Positions 6,027 through 13,785 of a DNA stretch of 32,194 nt are shown piece after piece; position 1 is the stretch's first letter, and every line of letters starts with the position of its first letter. Made by a program: the position numbers and the translations under genes. The stretch comes from Acidobacteriota bacterium (GTDB taxonomy: Bacteria > Acidobacteriota > Terriglobia > Terriglobales > Acidobacteriaceae), in the NCBI GenBank assembly GCA_021790995.1, contig JAJYFA010000028.1, positions 1-32,194 on the forward strand. Direction: 5' to 3'. The notes beneath the pieces were generated by a model that ran no database searches, was not told the origin of the DNA, and saw only the letters and a list, made by a program, of their open reading frames with translations.

Positions 6027-8543
6027 TTAAATGCTTGCCATCAGTGGATGTTGCATGGGCCTTCCGGCTTCGTACGAAGTCAGAATCGTGTCGGCGTAGA
6101 CGGGTGCGCGCTCGAAGATATCGTCGCCCACGGCATCGCTCAACGCGTTCAGAATCGAGGCGCAGCCTCCGCCGACGGGCGGCTCACCAACGCCGCGTGC
6201 GCCGACAGGAGTCTCCGGATCTGGGATGTTCAAGGCGCCCCATTGCATGTTCACAGGCACGTCGAGAATAGTCGGTGGCTTGTTCTGGTAAAAGCGCATG
6301 GCCACGGGAGCGCCGTATTCAGGATCGTAGACCCACTTCTGCCCGATGGCGTGCGCGATACCAAGCGTGGAGCGGCCCAGCATCTGGCCGCCCAGCGAGT
6401 GCGGATGCACCACCGTGCCCACGTCGCCGTAAGCGAGGAAATCGGTGATGAAGTACTTGCCGGTTTCGAGGTCCACTTCAACTTCGGCGAAGCTCGCCAC
6501 ATAGGAGTAGGTGTCGCCGTCGCGTGGAGCCTTGTCGCGCGCGGCCACGACCAGCCCCTGGCCGGCCAGCGCCGTCACAGCGTCTTTCGTCGCCTTGTGC
6601 ACGTCGTCCGGCGCCTGATGCCCGTCGTAGATGCCGCCCATTTCGATTGCTTTCTTCGCGGCCTCGGCAAAGCTCATGCCCGCGCCGCCGCCCTTGCGGA
6701 AGACGCGCGCGTTGCCGACTTCGTAATCTTCAGGCTTGCCGCCGAGCGACTTTGCGGCAATCTCCTGCAGCCTTTGTTTTGTGGCCATGGCGACGGCATA
6801 GGCTGCGCGCGTCATGGCATGGGTGGTCTGGCTGCCGCCCGAGGCGCAGGTATAAGGGAGGTGCTTCGAGGTATCGCCCCAGGCGACGTCGCAAAGCTCC
6901 CACGGCACGCCGAGCACTTCGGCGCCGGCGCGATGCACGTCCATCACGGCTTCTGTGCCGAGGTTGCCGATTCCGGACTGGAAGCGCACGCGCCCCTCGG
7001 GCGTAATCACAATGAGGCCGTCAAAGCCGATGGTGCCACCGACGTAGCAACTGAGGGAGACGCCGACGCCGCGCGCCTTTGAACCGATCCGCCTGGGCCT
7101 GGCCAATCGCTCCTGCCACTTGAACTGCTGTGCGCCCTGATCGAGGGCCTGACGCAGAAAACAGCTTGTCACGTGTGGGCGCTTGCCGTGGCTTGGCGGA
7201 CCGTACTCCGCCTTGCCCTCCGGCGAGTTTACGCGGCGCAGCGCCACCTGATCGACGCCCAGCTTGCGCGCCGCCTTGGCCAGGATCGGCTCGATGATGG
7301 TGATGCCCTGCAAGCCTCCGGGAGCACTCTGCGCGCTGCGGGTTGGTGTATTGGTCATGACGGAGACGCCGCGCCAGCGCATGGCCGGCGGCTGATAGAG
7401 GAGCGACACGATGCGTGCCGAGGAGGCGCCGTTGTCATTGTTTTCGTAGCCGCCGCTGTCGCAGACGGTGTAGTAATCGAGCGCCATGATCCGTCCGTCC
7501 TTGGCAAAGGCGATCTTCGCGCGGCCCAGAACGCTTGGCCTTGCGCGCCCGATGAAGTGCTCTTCCTCGCGGCTGATGCGCATCATGACCGGCGCGTTCA
7601 GCTTGCGCGACAGGATGGCGGGAACGATCATGATCACTGTTCCAGTGACCTTGCTGCCGAAGCCTCCGCCGGTGTACTCGCTGATCAGCACCACCTGGTC
7701 TGTGCGCATATTCATCCAGCGCGCGATGGCCGGCACGGTCTGGTAAGTGCTCTGCGTGCCCGTGTGCAGATAGAGTTTTCCGTTTTGCCAGTAGGCCATG
7801 GCGGTACGCGCCTCCAGGCACTGGTGGCTCACGTCGGGCGTGACGAAGGATTCGTCCAGCACCAGCGCGGCGTCGCGGAAGCCGGCATCAAGATCGCCGT
7901 AAGACCACTCACTGGTGGGCTTGCCCATCGGCAAGCGTCCCTGTTTGTACTCGGCAAAATCATCCTCTGTCCACTTCAGCTCGGTAATCTCCTCGCCGGT
8001 GGAACCGCGCGTCCAGACGTTGCCAGTGGCGCGCGGATTTGGCCCGCCGGGGCGCAGGCTGACAAGGGGATCAACGACGAAGGGCAACGGCTCCAGGTCG
8101 ACCTCGATCTTTTCGATCGCCTCGGCGCAGGTGAGTTCGTCGACCGCGGCCACGGCCAGAATGGGATCGCCCTGGAACATGGGCTCATTGGTCAGCGCCC
8201 GCTCGCCCCATTTATTGGCCTTGATGGTTTGCCCGTTGTCATTCAGGAAGTCCGCCTGCGCGGGAATGTCATCGGCGGTAAGCACCGCCTTGACACCCGG
8301 CATGGCCAGCGCCCGGCTGGCGTCGATGTGGCGAACGCGCGCGTGCGGCATGGGGCTCAACAGCAGCCGGCAAAACAACATGCCCTCGGCGCGAAAATCC
8401 TCCGCGTACTTTGCCCGTCCCATGACCTTGGCCATCTGGTCGGGGGTGGTGTAATCGTGACCAATCAGCTTATGCCCCGCACCGAACGGGAGCGGCTTCT
8501 GCTGCTCAGCTTTGATTGCGCTCTCTTGCGCTGTATCCGCCAT
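6027..8543 (-). CDS. Molybdopterin-binding large subunit, xanthine dehydrogenase / aldehyde oxidoreductase family
   Basis: The 838-residue protein has the N-terminal a/b-hammerhead domain (GRAKYAEDF, MLFCRLLLSPMPHARV) and the Moco-binding domains: GGGFGSK at about 293-299, APGGLQG at about 407-413, and the C-terminal GARGVGEPP, whose Glu787 matches the catalytic base of xanthine oxidase and PaoC. Family enzymes hydroxylate aldehydes or N-heterocycles with water as oxygen donor and pass electrons through Fe-S centres. At the site where PaoC-like proteins have Arg in an RAPG motif this protein has Ser406 (QSAPGG), so the substrate cannot be inferred from PaoC. GGAGG lies nine bases before the ATG; the small-subunit gene ends 14 bp upstream. 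No signal peptide is present. Confidence 0.93.
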   Translation of the reverse strand: MADTAQESAIKAEQQKPLPFGAGHKLIGHDYTTPDQMAKVMGRAKYAEDFRAEGMLFCRLLLSPMPHARVRHIDASRALAMPGVKAVLTADDIPAQADFLNDNGQTIKANKWGERALTNEPMFQGDPILAVAAVDELTCAEAIEKIEVDLEPLPFVVDPLVSLRPGGPNPRATGNVWTRGSTGEEITELKWTEDDFAEYKQGRLPMGKPTSEWSYGDLDAGFRDAALVLDESFVTPDVSHQCLEARTAMAYWQNGKLYLHTGTQSTYQTVPAIARWMNMRTDQVVLISEYTGGGFGSKVTGTVIMIVPAILSRKLNAPVMMRISREEEHFIGRARPSVLGRAKIAFAKDGRIMALDYYTVCDSGGYENNDNGASSARIVSLLYQPPAMRWRGVSVMTNTPTRSAQSAPGGLQGITIIEPILAKAARKLGVDQVALRRVNSPEGKAEYGPPSHGKRPHVTSCFLRQALDQGAQQFKWQERLARPRRIGSKARGVGVSLSCYVGGTIGFDGLIVITPEGRVRFQSGIGNLGTEAVMDVHRAGAEVLGVPWELCDVAWGDTSKHLPYTCASGGSQTTHAMTRAAYAVAMATKQRLQEIAAKSLGGKPEDYEVGNARVFRKGGGAGMSFAEAAKKAIEMGGIYDGHQAPDDVHKATKDAVTALAGQGLVVAARDKAPRDGDTYSYVASFAEVEVDLETGKYFITDFLAYGDVGTVVHPHSLGGQMLGRSTLGIAHAIGQKWVYDPEYGAPVAMRFYQNKPPTILDVPVNMQWGALNIPDPETPVGARGVGEPPVGGGCASILNALSDAVGDDIFERAPVYADTILTSYEAGRPMQHPLMASI

Positions 8544-8557
8544 CGCTCAAGCCTCCC

Positions 8558-9277
8558 TCACAGCCCCACGGACGTAGATCTATCCCCACCCCAGAAAGCC
8601 AAAGTCGCTTTCTGGGGGCCCGGGTTGTCCGCGGGGGCACCAGTTCTCATCTTCTGTGCGCCCAGCATCATCGAGTCGAGGATCTTCATGTAGTCATGAC
8701 AGCGGCAGATGTTGCCGCTGATGCCGTGCGCAAGTTCAGCGCGCGTGGGATTGGGATGCGCCTTCAAATACCCAACGGTGGACATGATGAATCCCGGCAT
8801 GCAGAAGGCGCACTGGAAGCCCTGCGCTTCAAGCACGGCCTGCTGCACGGGATGCAGCGTGCCATTGTCCGCGGCAAGTCCCTCGATGGTGGTCACCTTG
8901 CGCCCGCGCACGGTGTTGGTGAGCACGGAGCAGCTATAGTAGGGCACGTCGTCGATGAGCACCGTGCAGGAGCCGCACTCGGCGCGGTCGCAGCCCAGCT
9001 TGGTTCCGGTCAGACCCAGTTTGTAGCGCAGGGTCCAGGCCAGGGTCTCCTGCTTCATCACTTCAACGCGGCGCATCTTGCCGTTTACGTTGAGCGAGAT
9101 CAGGCGCTCGCCGCCGAAGCTGCGTCCGTGGCCGCTGGGTGCAAGGATGTGATAGCTGGCCGCGCCTACCGCGGCTCCGCCCGCGATCACGCCCAGGATG
9201 AAGCGGCGTCTTGTTATCGTTTTCGACGGATCTTCTGTCGGCTCTTGAACTGCTTTGGGATCTTCTGTATCCGGCAT
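8558..9277 (-). CDS. 2x[2Fe-2S] small subunit with Tat signal, aldehyde oxidoreductase family (PaoA-like)
   Basis: The 239-residue protein starts with a twin-arginine signal: TRRRFIL at 22-28, then a glycine/alanine-rich hydrophobic stretch to about 45. The mature part has a plant-type [2Fe-2S] domain with Cys96, Cys101, Cys104 and Cys116, and the helical domain with the second cluster, Cys156, Cys159, Cys191 and Cys193 (CAFC, CRC). This is the electron relay between Moco and FAD. A Tat signal on only this subunit matches E. coli PaoABC, where the folded complex is exported to the periplasm as one body. GGAG lies nine bases before the ATG. It is the first gene of the operon and sits about 130 bp after a likely promoter. 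Confidence 0.93.
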   Translation of the reverse strand: MPDTEDPKAVQEPTEDPSKTITRRRFILGVIAGGAAVGAASYHILAPSGHGRSFGGERLISLNVNGKMRRVEVMKQETLAWTLRYKLGLTGTKLGCDRAECGSCTVLIDDVPYYSCSVLTNTVRGRKVTTIEGLAADNGTLHPVQQAVLEAQGFQCAFCMPGFIMSTVGYLKAHPNPTRAELAHGISGNICRCHDYMKILDSMMLGAQKMRTGAPADNPGPQKATLAFWGGDRSTSVGL

Positions 9278-9413
9278 GGCTCTGTCTCCGGGTTGAACGT
9301 CCTGCCTGGGATGATCACGCTGGCCTGCTGAAGTGGTCTTTCAATCTTGCTTCAAAATGTCTTGCGGTGAGCACGCCGTCGCATCTGAGGGGAATCGCGC
9401 GGCGCATGTGGCT

Positions 9414-9442
9414 ATCTTACCGCGACGGAAGCGGGGATGCAA
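9414..9442 (-). promoter_or_regulatory. Likely promoter of the molybdoenzyme operon
   Basis: On the minus strand TTGCAT and TAAGAT are separated by exactly 17 bp. The predicted start is near 9407, leaving a leader of about 130 bases before the small-subunit ATG at 9277. No operator motif was recognised around it. Confidence 0.5.
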
Positions 9443-9671
9443 AATGCTGCCGACGCCGGCCGGGCGGAGCTGTGCCTGGTTTTCAGGCTGGACGAGATCC
9501 GCGGAATCTGTCAAGCCACCGCGATCCCGTGGATTACCGCAACGCGTTGATTCTTTATGAGTTACTACGGAGCGGCGGTTTGCAGTGAATTCACCTCGAA
9601 TTGCCTAACCTTAAAGACAACCAGAAAAACAGCGAAAACGACGCGCCGGGCGATGGGCCAGGCCCTCCCCC
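9443..9671. other. Gene-poor divergent intergenic stretch
   Basis: Together with 9278-9442 this forms the 495-bp gap between the divergent molybdoenzyme operon and the gene at 9773. Short open frames exist on both strands but have no RBS or recognisable composition. No tRNA, tandem repeat or mobile element was seen in this part. Confidence 0.5.
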
Positions 9672-9733
9672 TGCGGTTTGCGAACCTGCCTGCTCTTTTC
9701 TTCCGATTCGGCAGGCGGGTTTGCCGGACCGCA
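9672..9733 (+). other. Long imperfect hairpin upstream of the 9773 gene
   Basis: An outer 6-bp stem (TGCGGT 9672-9677 with ACCGCA 9728-9733) and an inner 11-bp stem (AACCTGCCTGC 9683-9693 with GCAGGCGGGTT 9711-9721, one wobble) enclose a small asymmetric internal loop and a 17-base pyrimidine-rich loop. It ends 40 bp before the ATG and would lie in the 5' leader of the mRNA. There is no T-run, so it is not an intrinsic terminator. I do not recognise it as a known riboswitch. Confidence 0.5.
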
Positions 9734-9772
9734 GCCATGGATGACGCCGCGAAGCGAAGGAGTCTTGAAACC

Positions 9773-10633
9773 ATGAATTTTTTTGCGAATGGATGGAAGC
9801 AACCGAAGACCACGGCAGCGGGGCTGCTGATTGCGGTGGCAAGTGTGGCCGGAGTGCTGGCGCAGCAGGGCATTTCGCTGGGCAGGGTGGGAACGGGCAC
9901 GGTGGTGTCACTGGTGAGCGCGCTGGCCACGGCGATGCTGGGATTGGTGGCGAAGGATCCGGAGACAGCGCGGCAGCGAGTCAGCGGGTCAGCACGTCAG
10001 CAAAGGGGAGATTCCAACGGCGCAAAGTTGGGGGCGTGGATGCTGATTGCGCTGCTGGTTCCGTTGCCGTGGATGGAGGGCTGCTCAGCGAAGAGCGTGG
10101 CGCAGAACATTGTGAACTGGACGCCGGCTCTCGAAAGCGCTGTGGCGACGGTGGATTCGACCGCGGCGCTGCTGACGCCGGGAGACGCGCCGATCTTTGC
10201 CGCCGCGGCCAACGGATTTGACGCGGCATCGAACCTGCTGGTGACGCAGGCCAGGGCTTATCTGGCGAATCCAACGGCAGGGGCGTTGCAACAGTTGCAG
10301 ACGCAGGTGGTCACGTTCCAGCAGCAGGTAAGCGCGGCGCTCCTCGAGGTGGCGAAGATTACGAATCCATCAAGCCAGGCTCATGCGCTGACGGTGATCC
10401 AGGATGTGGCGACGATTGTGAACTCGATGCTCTCGCTGGTGGCTTCAATTTCGAGCAAGACAGCGGTGCAGAAGATGTCCGCTGAGACGGGGATCAAACT
10501 CGCGATGGTGCGGCCGTATCTCGATGGCAGCCGGGCGGCGGAGCTGGTGGCCGCGCATTACGGCGAGCCGATGACGGTGGCAAGGGCGCAGGTGGCGCGG
10601 GCAGAGCTAACGGAGATGCAGGCGGGGTTCTGA
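9773..10633 (+). CDS. Hypothetical membrane/lipoprotein-like protein of two-part construction
   Basis: The function is not recognised. The ATG at 9773 has AAGGAG ten bases ahead. Residues 1-62 hold two short membrane helices (about 14-32 and 41-61), resembling small holin-like proteins. Residues 63-86 are a polar linker encoded by a four-unit octamer repeat. Residues 87-104 look like a lipoprotein signal (hydrophobic run ending WMEGC, imperfect lipobox, Cys104). The remainder is a soluble alanine/valine/glutamine-rich helical domain (QQLQTQVVTFQQQV). An internal signal peptide is unusual, so this may be two genes, a 60-70 aa membrane protein and a lipoprotein starting near ATG 10040, that are continuous in this genome because the spacer contains no stop. 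It is convergent with the protease gene, with only 10 bp between them. Confidence 0.6.
   Translation: MNFFANGWKQPKTTAAGLLIAVASVAGVLAQQGISLGRVGTGTVVSLVSALATAMLGLVAKDPETARQRVSGSARQQRGDSNGAKLGAWMLIALLVPLPWMEGCSAKSVAQNIVNWTPALESAVATVDSTAALLTPGDAPIFAAAANGFDAASNLLVTQARAYLANPTAGALQQLQTQVVTFQQQVSAALLEVAKITNPSSQAHALTVIQDVATIVNSMLSLVASISSKTAVQKMSAETGIKLAMVRPYLDGSRAAELVAAHYGEPMTVARAQVARAELTEMQAGF
9972..10003. repeat. 8-bp tandem repeat inside a reading frame, four units
   Basis: The units are GGCAGCGA, GTCAGCGG, GTCAGCAC and GTCAGCAA, contiguous. Because the period is eight, gain or loss of one unit would shift the reading frame between the membrane-helix part and the lipoprotein-like part of the 9773-10633 gene. 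Confidence 0.7.
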
Positions 10634-10643
10634 TCAGACGCGA

Positions 10644-11804
10644 TTACACGTTCGTGTCTCTGGCTTCGCCAAGCATCAGTTTAATCGACATCTTCCGTCG
10701 GCCGCGGACGATGGTTACGCTGACCACGTCGCCGGGCTGGTGTTTTTCCATGATGGAGTTGATGTCCTGCGGATCCTGAACCTGCTGTCCGTCGATGGCG
10801 ATGATGAGGTCGCCGCCGAGCATGATGGGCGTGTTGCCAAGATAGGCCTGCTCGGTGCCGCCGTGGAGGCCGGCGCGGTCGGCGGCCCCGCCGGGAAGCA
10901 CGCGCTCGATGAGAACGCCGGAGTCAGCAGCGAGCCCCATCTGAGACGCCAGATCGGGATCGACGGCCAAGGAGACGATGCCGAGCGATGGCCGCTTGAC
11001 GCGCCCGTAACGCAGCAGATCCGAAAGCACCGCCTTGGCCGTGTTGATGGGAATGGCGAAGCCGATGCCGGAGCTCTGGTCGGCGCCGTTCGAGGCGATC
11101 ATGGTGTTGATGCCAATGACTTCGCCGCTGGAATTGAGGAGCGGGCCGCCGGAGTTGCCGGGGTTGATGGCGGCGTCGGTCTGGATGGCGTCCTCAATGG
11201 GCGCACCACCCTCGTTCTTGATGGGCCGGATGGCGCTGATGATGCCGCGCGTCATGGTGCCGGAGAGACCGAAGGGATTGCCGATGGCGTAGACCTTCTG
11301 ACCGACGTTAAGATGCGAGGAGTCGGCCAGTGTGACGGGCTGGAGATTGGGCGCGTCGATTTGCAGGAGCGCCAGATCGTGCGTGCGGTCGAAGCCGACG
11401 ACGCGCGCGCTAAATTTGCGCTTGTCGCTGAGCTGGACCTCGATGCCGCGGTTGGCGCCCGCGATGACGTGATAGTTGGTGAGGATGTGGCCGGCCTTGT
11501 CGAGGATAAAGCCCGATCCCTGGCCCTGCTGCGGCACGGCTCCATAAAAGAAGTCGAAGACCAGCGCCGTGGAGGTGATGTTGACCACGGAGGGAAGCAC
11601 CTTTTTGTACACCGCAATGTTGTTCTGCTCTTCGGCATCGTAGGCGGGCGCGGCGTAGGCTTCGGTGAGCTGAAGCGGCGCATTCGACCTGCCGCCAAAC
11701 CAGGAAAGGGGGCCCATCGAGTGGGTTGGCGCGAAGTAGGAGGTCATCAGCCAGAATCCGCCCAGCAAGATGACAAGAATGAGGAGAATCCGGCTCAATC
11801 TCAT
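10644..11804 (-). CDS. htrA: HtrA/DegP-family serine protease, membrane-anchored, one PDZ domain
   Basis: The 386-residue protein begins with a single hydrophobic helix (residues 4-20, RILLILVILLGGFWLM) without a clear cleavage site, so it is probably tethered to the inner membrane facing the periplasm, as DegS is. The trypsin-like domain has the full triad: His112 in NYHV, Asp143 in THDLAL and Ser218 in PGNSGGP. One PDZ domain follows (about 270-380, with GVLIERVLPGGAADRAGL and GDLIIAIDGQQV). Family members degrade or sense misfolded envelope proteins. It is the last gene of the folD-coaE-htrA run but has an 87-bp spacer with a possible promoter of its own. Confidence 0.93.
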   Translation of the reverse strand: MRLSRILLILVILLGGFWLMTSYFAPTHSMGPLSWFGGRSNAPLQLTEAYAAPAYDAEEQNNIAVYKKVLPSVVNITSTALVFDFFYGAVPQQGQGSGFILDKAGHILTNYHVIAGANRGIEVQLSDKRKFSARVVGFDRTHDLALLQIDAPNLQPVTLADSSHLNVGQKVYAIGNPFGLSGTMTRGIISAIRPIKNEGGAPIEDAIQTDAAINPGNSGGPLLNSSGEVIGINTMIASNGADQSSGIGFAIPINTAKAVLSDLLRYGRVKRPSLGIVSLAVDPDLASQMGLAADSGVLIERVLPGGAADRAGLHGGTEQAYLGNTPIMLGGDLIIAIDGQQVQDPQDINSIMEKHQPGDVVSVTIVRGRRKMSIKLMLGEARDTNV

Positions 11805-11891
11805 GGCTCAATTCCCAAAAAAAGAGATCCCTAAGTGGGTTACGTCAGCAAGAGAAAAAAGTTCACTGCAAAATCGTCACGGCCGTTGCTT

Positions 11892-12611
11892 CTATTGTAG
11901 AGACATCGGCTGGCTGGATTTGCTGCTCTCGTCGCGCAGCCGCGGCCAGAGGGCTTCGACCTGCGCGCGCAGCTCATCAATACTACCGGAATTATCAAGC
12001 ACATAGTCAGCCTGGGAAACCTTTTCGACATCGGAAACCTGGTGCGCAAGGCGATTGCGGGCATCGGCCTGGATGGCTTCCTTGATGGCTTCAAGGTTCG
12101 CCGCTGTTTTGTCCCCTTCGGATAAGATGCGCGCGACGTAGCGGGCGATTTTGGATTCGTCAGGCGCGGTGACGACGACAACGCGGTCGATGCGGCGCCG
12201 CCAGTCGGCTAAAACACCGTCCTGGTCGCCGCGGGCGCGGGCGTCGCGCACCACCTCGAAGATGAGCGCGGACTCGATGACGGCGACGGATGCTGGAATG
12301 CGCGCAAAGAGATCCTTCATCCAGCGCGCCTGAGCCTCGATGACGGGCGGATGCACGATGGAGTTCAGCTCATCGAGGCGGCCCTGACGAAAGGCAATGT
12401 CGGCGAGACGCGCGCGATTCAGGCGGCCGTCGGGGCCGAGGACTTCAGGGCCGAAGCGCGCGACGATGGCGGCGAAGACGGGCTGGCCGGGCTCCATGAG
12501 CTGGCGGCCGAGAGCGTCGGCCTCGATGACGTGCGCGCCGAGCGAGCGCAGCATGGCGGCCGCGGTCGATTTGCCACTGCCCAGGCCGCCGGTGAGACCA
12601 ACGCGAAGCAC
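11892..12611 (-). CDS. coaE: Dephospho-CoA kinase
   Basis: The 239-residue protein has the P-loop GGLGSGKS at residues 8-15, followed by ADALGRQLMEPG and the HPPVIEAQARW region typical of CoaE, which phosphorylates the 3'-hydroxyl of dephospho-CoA in the last step of CoA synthesis. In the family the central region is hydrophobic (IESALIFEV); here it is interrupted by ARARGDQDGVLADWRRR, slightly longer than usual. The GTG at 12611 is chosen because the kinase fold starts three residues later; it lies four bases after the folD stop codon, so the two genes are translationally coupled. The C-terminal tail (about residues 215-239) is longer than in E. coli and probably disordered. Confidence 0.93.
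   Translation of the reverse strand: MLRVGLTGGLGSGKSTAAAMLRSLGAHVIEADALGRQLMEPGQPVFAAIVARFGPEVLGPDGRLNRARLADIAFRQGRLDELNSIVHPPVIEAQARWMKDLFARIPASVAVIESALIFEVVRDARARGDQDGVLADWRRRIDRVVVVTAPDESKIARYVARILSEGDKTAANLEAIKEAIQADARNRLAHQVSDVEKVSQADYVLDNSGSIDELRAQVEALWPRLRDESSKSSQPMSLQ
11895..11900 (-). promoter_or_regulatory. Possible -10 box for htrA overlapping the coaE stop
   Basis: On the minus strand TACAAT overlaps the final codons of coaE. A start about seven bases on would give htrA a leader of roughly 85 bases. No clear -35 box was seen, so this is weak. Confidence 0.3.
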
Positions 12612-12615
12612 TTTC

Positions 12616-13530
12616 TTAGATCCCTCGCCGCATCTTCGCGGCGCGCACGGTGTTGGCCATGAGCATGGCGATGGTGAGCAGGCCCACGCCGCCGGGGACC
12701 GGCGTATACGCGCCGGCCAGATCGAAGGCTTTAGGGTGGATGTCGCCGACGATGGTTGAGCCGCGCTTGGCGAAGGTGGCTTCACGCCTGGGGTCGCCTT
12801 TGAAGAAGCGGTCGAACTCCTCGCGTGTGGCGAGGCGGTTGATGCCAACGTCGATGAGTGTGGCGCCGGGCTTGACCATTTCAGGCGTGATGAAACCGGC
12901 GCGGCCGATGGCGGCGACGAGAATGTCAGCCTGGCGCGTGATGGCTGGCAGGTCGCGCGTCTTCGAATGGCAGATCGTCACCGTGGCGTTCTCGTGGAGC
13001 AACAGGGCTGCGACGGGCTTGCCGACGATGTCGCTGCGGCCGACGACGACCGCGTGCTGACCGGCGATGGGAAGATTGCTGCGCTTGAGAATTTCAATGA
13101 CGCCGGCAGGCGTGCAGGGCGCGAGAGCCGGACGGCCGGCGAGCAGGCGGCCGGAGTTGACGGGATGAAATCCGTCCACGTCTTTCGCCGGGTCGATGGC
13201 ATCGAGCAGCCGCTTGGAGTCGACCTGCGGCGGAAGCGGAAGCTGAATGAGAATGCCATCGATGTCGTCGCGCGCATTGAGCTTGTCGACGATCGCGAGC
13301 AGATCGGCCGTGGTGACATCGGCGGGCGGCTTGACGAGGTCGCTATAAATACCAAGTTCGGCGCAGGCCTGCACCTTGTTGCGGACGTAAATCTCCGATG
13401 CGGGCACGTTGCCCACGAGAACCGCTGCGAGACCAGGCTTGATGCCGCTGGCCGCAAGGCGACTGACCTCTTCCGCTGCTTCCTGCTTAATGGCGGCGGC
13501 AAGCGCCGCGCCGTCGAGAATTCGAGCCAT
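12616..13530 (-). CDS. folD: Bifunctional methylenetetrahydrofolate dehydrogenase / methenyl-THF cyclohydrolase
   Basis: The 304-residue protein contains the FolD signatures in order: SEIYVRNKVQAC with Tyr48 and the catalytic Lys52, GILIQLPLP (92-100), KDVDGFHP (116-123), VVVGRSDIVGKP (161-172, cofactor site) and the C-terminal PVPGGVGLLT. It interconverts 5,10-methylene-THF and 10-formyl-THF with NADP in the cytoplasm. The ATG at 13530 has TGGAGGAACG directly ahead, a near-perfect RBS; an upstream in-frame start adds 15 residues outside the fold and is rejected. It is the first gene of the folD-coaE pair and is divergent from the cytochrome c cluster across a 297-bp regulatory region. Confidence 0.96.
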   Translation of the reverse strand: MARILDGAALAAAIKQEAAEEVSRLAASGIKPGLAAVLVGNVPASEIYVRNKVQACAELGIYSDLVKPPADVTTADLLAIVDKLNARDDIDGILIQLPLPPQVDSKRLLDAIDPAKDVDGFHPVNSGRLLAGRPALAPCTPAGVIEILKRSNLPIAGQHAVVVGRSDIVGKPVAALLLHENATVTICHSKTRDLPAITRQADILVAAIGRAGFITPEMVKPGATLIDVGINRLATREEFDRFFKGDPRREATFAKRGSTIVGDIHPKAFDLAGAYTPVPGGVGLLTIAMLMANTVRAAKMRRGI

Positions 13531-13587
13531 CGTTCCTCCAGATTCATGGTATCGCTTCGTGAAGCGGCGGCCCATGATTGATTTGCG

Positions 13588-13614
13588 TCACAAGCATGTG
13601 TGAGCAGTCTCACA
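13588..13614. promoter_or_regulatory. Triple CRP/FNR-type half-site array
   Basis: TCACA (13588-13592), TGTGA (13599-13603) and TCACA (13610-13614) are each offset by 11 bp. The last two form TGTGA-N6-TCACA, identical to the CRP consensus core; the first two form the inverse arrangement. The array lies in the divergent region between folD and the tetraheme cytochrome gene, 58 bp upstream of the folD start and about 210 bp upstream of the cytochrome start. Confidence 0.65.
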
Positions 13615-13642
13615 TACAGTTCTGCAGTGCAGGCTCCATCCT

Positions 13643-13700
13643 TGTGACATTGGGAGTGTGCCAGATCACATTGCTGATCACGCATTCTCTGATCGTGTGA
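13643..13700. promoter_or_regulatory. Further TGTGA/TCACA half-sites
   Basis: TGTGA at 13643-13647, TCACA at 13666-13670 (within AGATCACATT, a full consensus right half) and TGTGA at 13696-13700 occur singly, without a correctly spaced partner. They add to the array at 13588-13614 and may be weak or auxiliary sites. Confidence 0.4.
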
Positions 13701-13754
13701 ATTCCATCCTTTGGCTTCCGCATTTTCCGGATCGCAACATTGGGATCCGGGGCA

Positions 13755-13773
13755 CCTGAATTTTTCATTCAGG
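13755..13773. other. Small perfect hairpin in the cytochrome promoter region
   Basis: CCTGAAT and ATTCAGG form a 7-bp inverted repeat around TTTTC. It lies 13 bp upstream of the -35 box of the likely cytochrome promoter, a position suitable for an operator. No known regulator motif was recognised. Confidence 0.35.
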
Positions 13774-13785
13774 CGGTCAGATCGC

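Noticed and set aside
7173..8693. 506-codon plus-strand frame antisense to the molybdopterin subunit.
   Set aside because: The minus-strand frame has clear Moco-family motifs throughout; the antisense frame has none and spans a gene boundary.
9773..10633. Holin-like helices as a sign of a prophage.
   Set aside because: No other phage gene (integrase, tail, lysin, terminase) lies nearby, so the likeness alone does not support a prophage.
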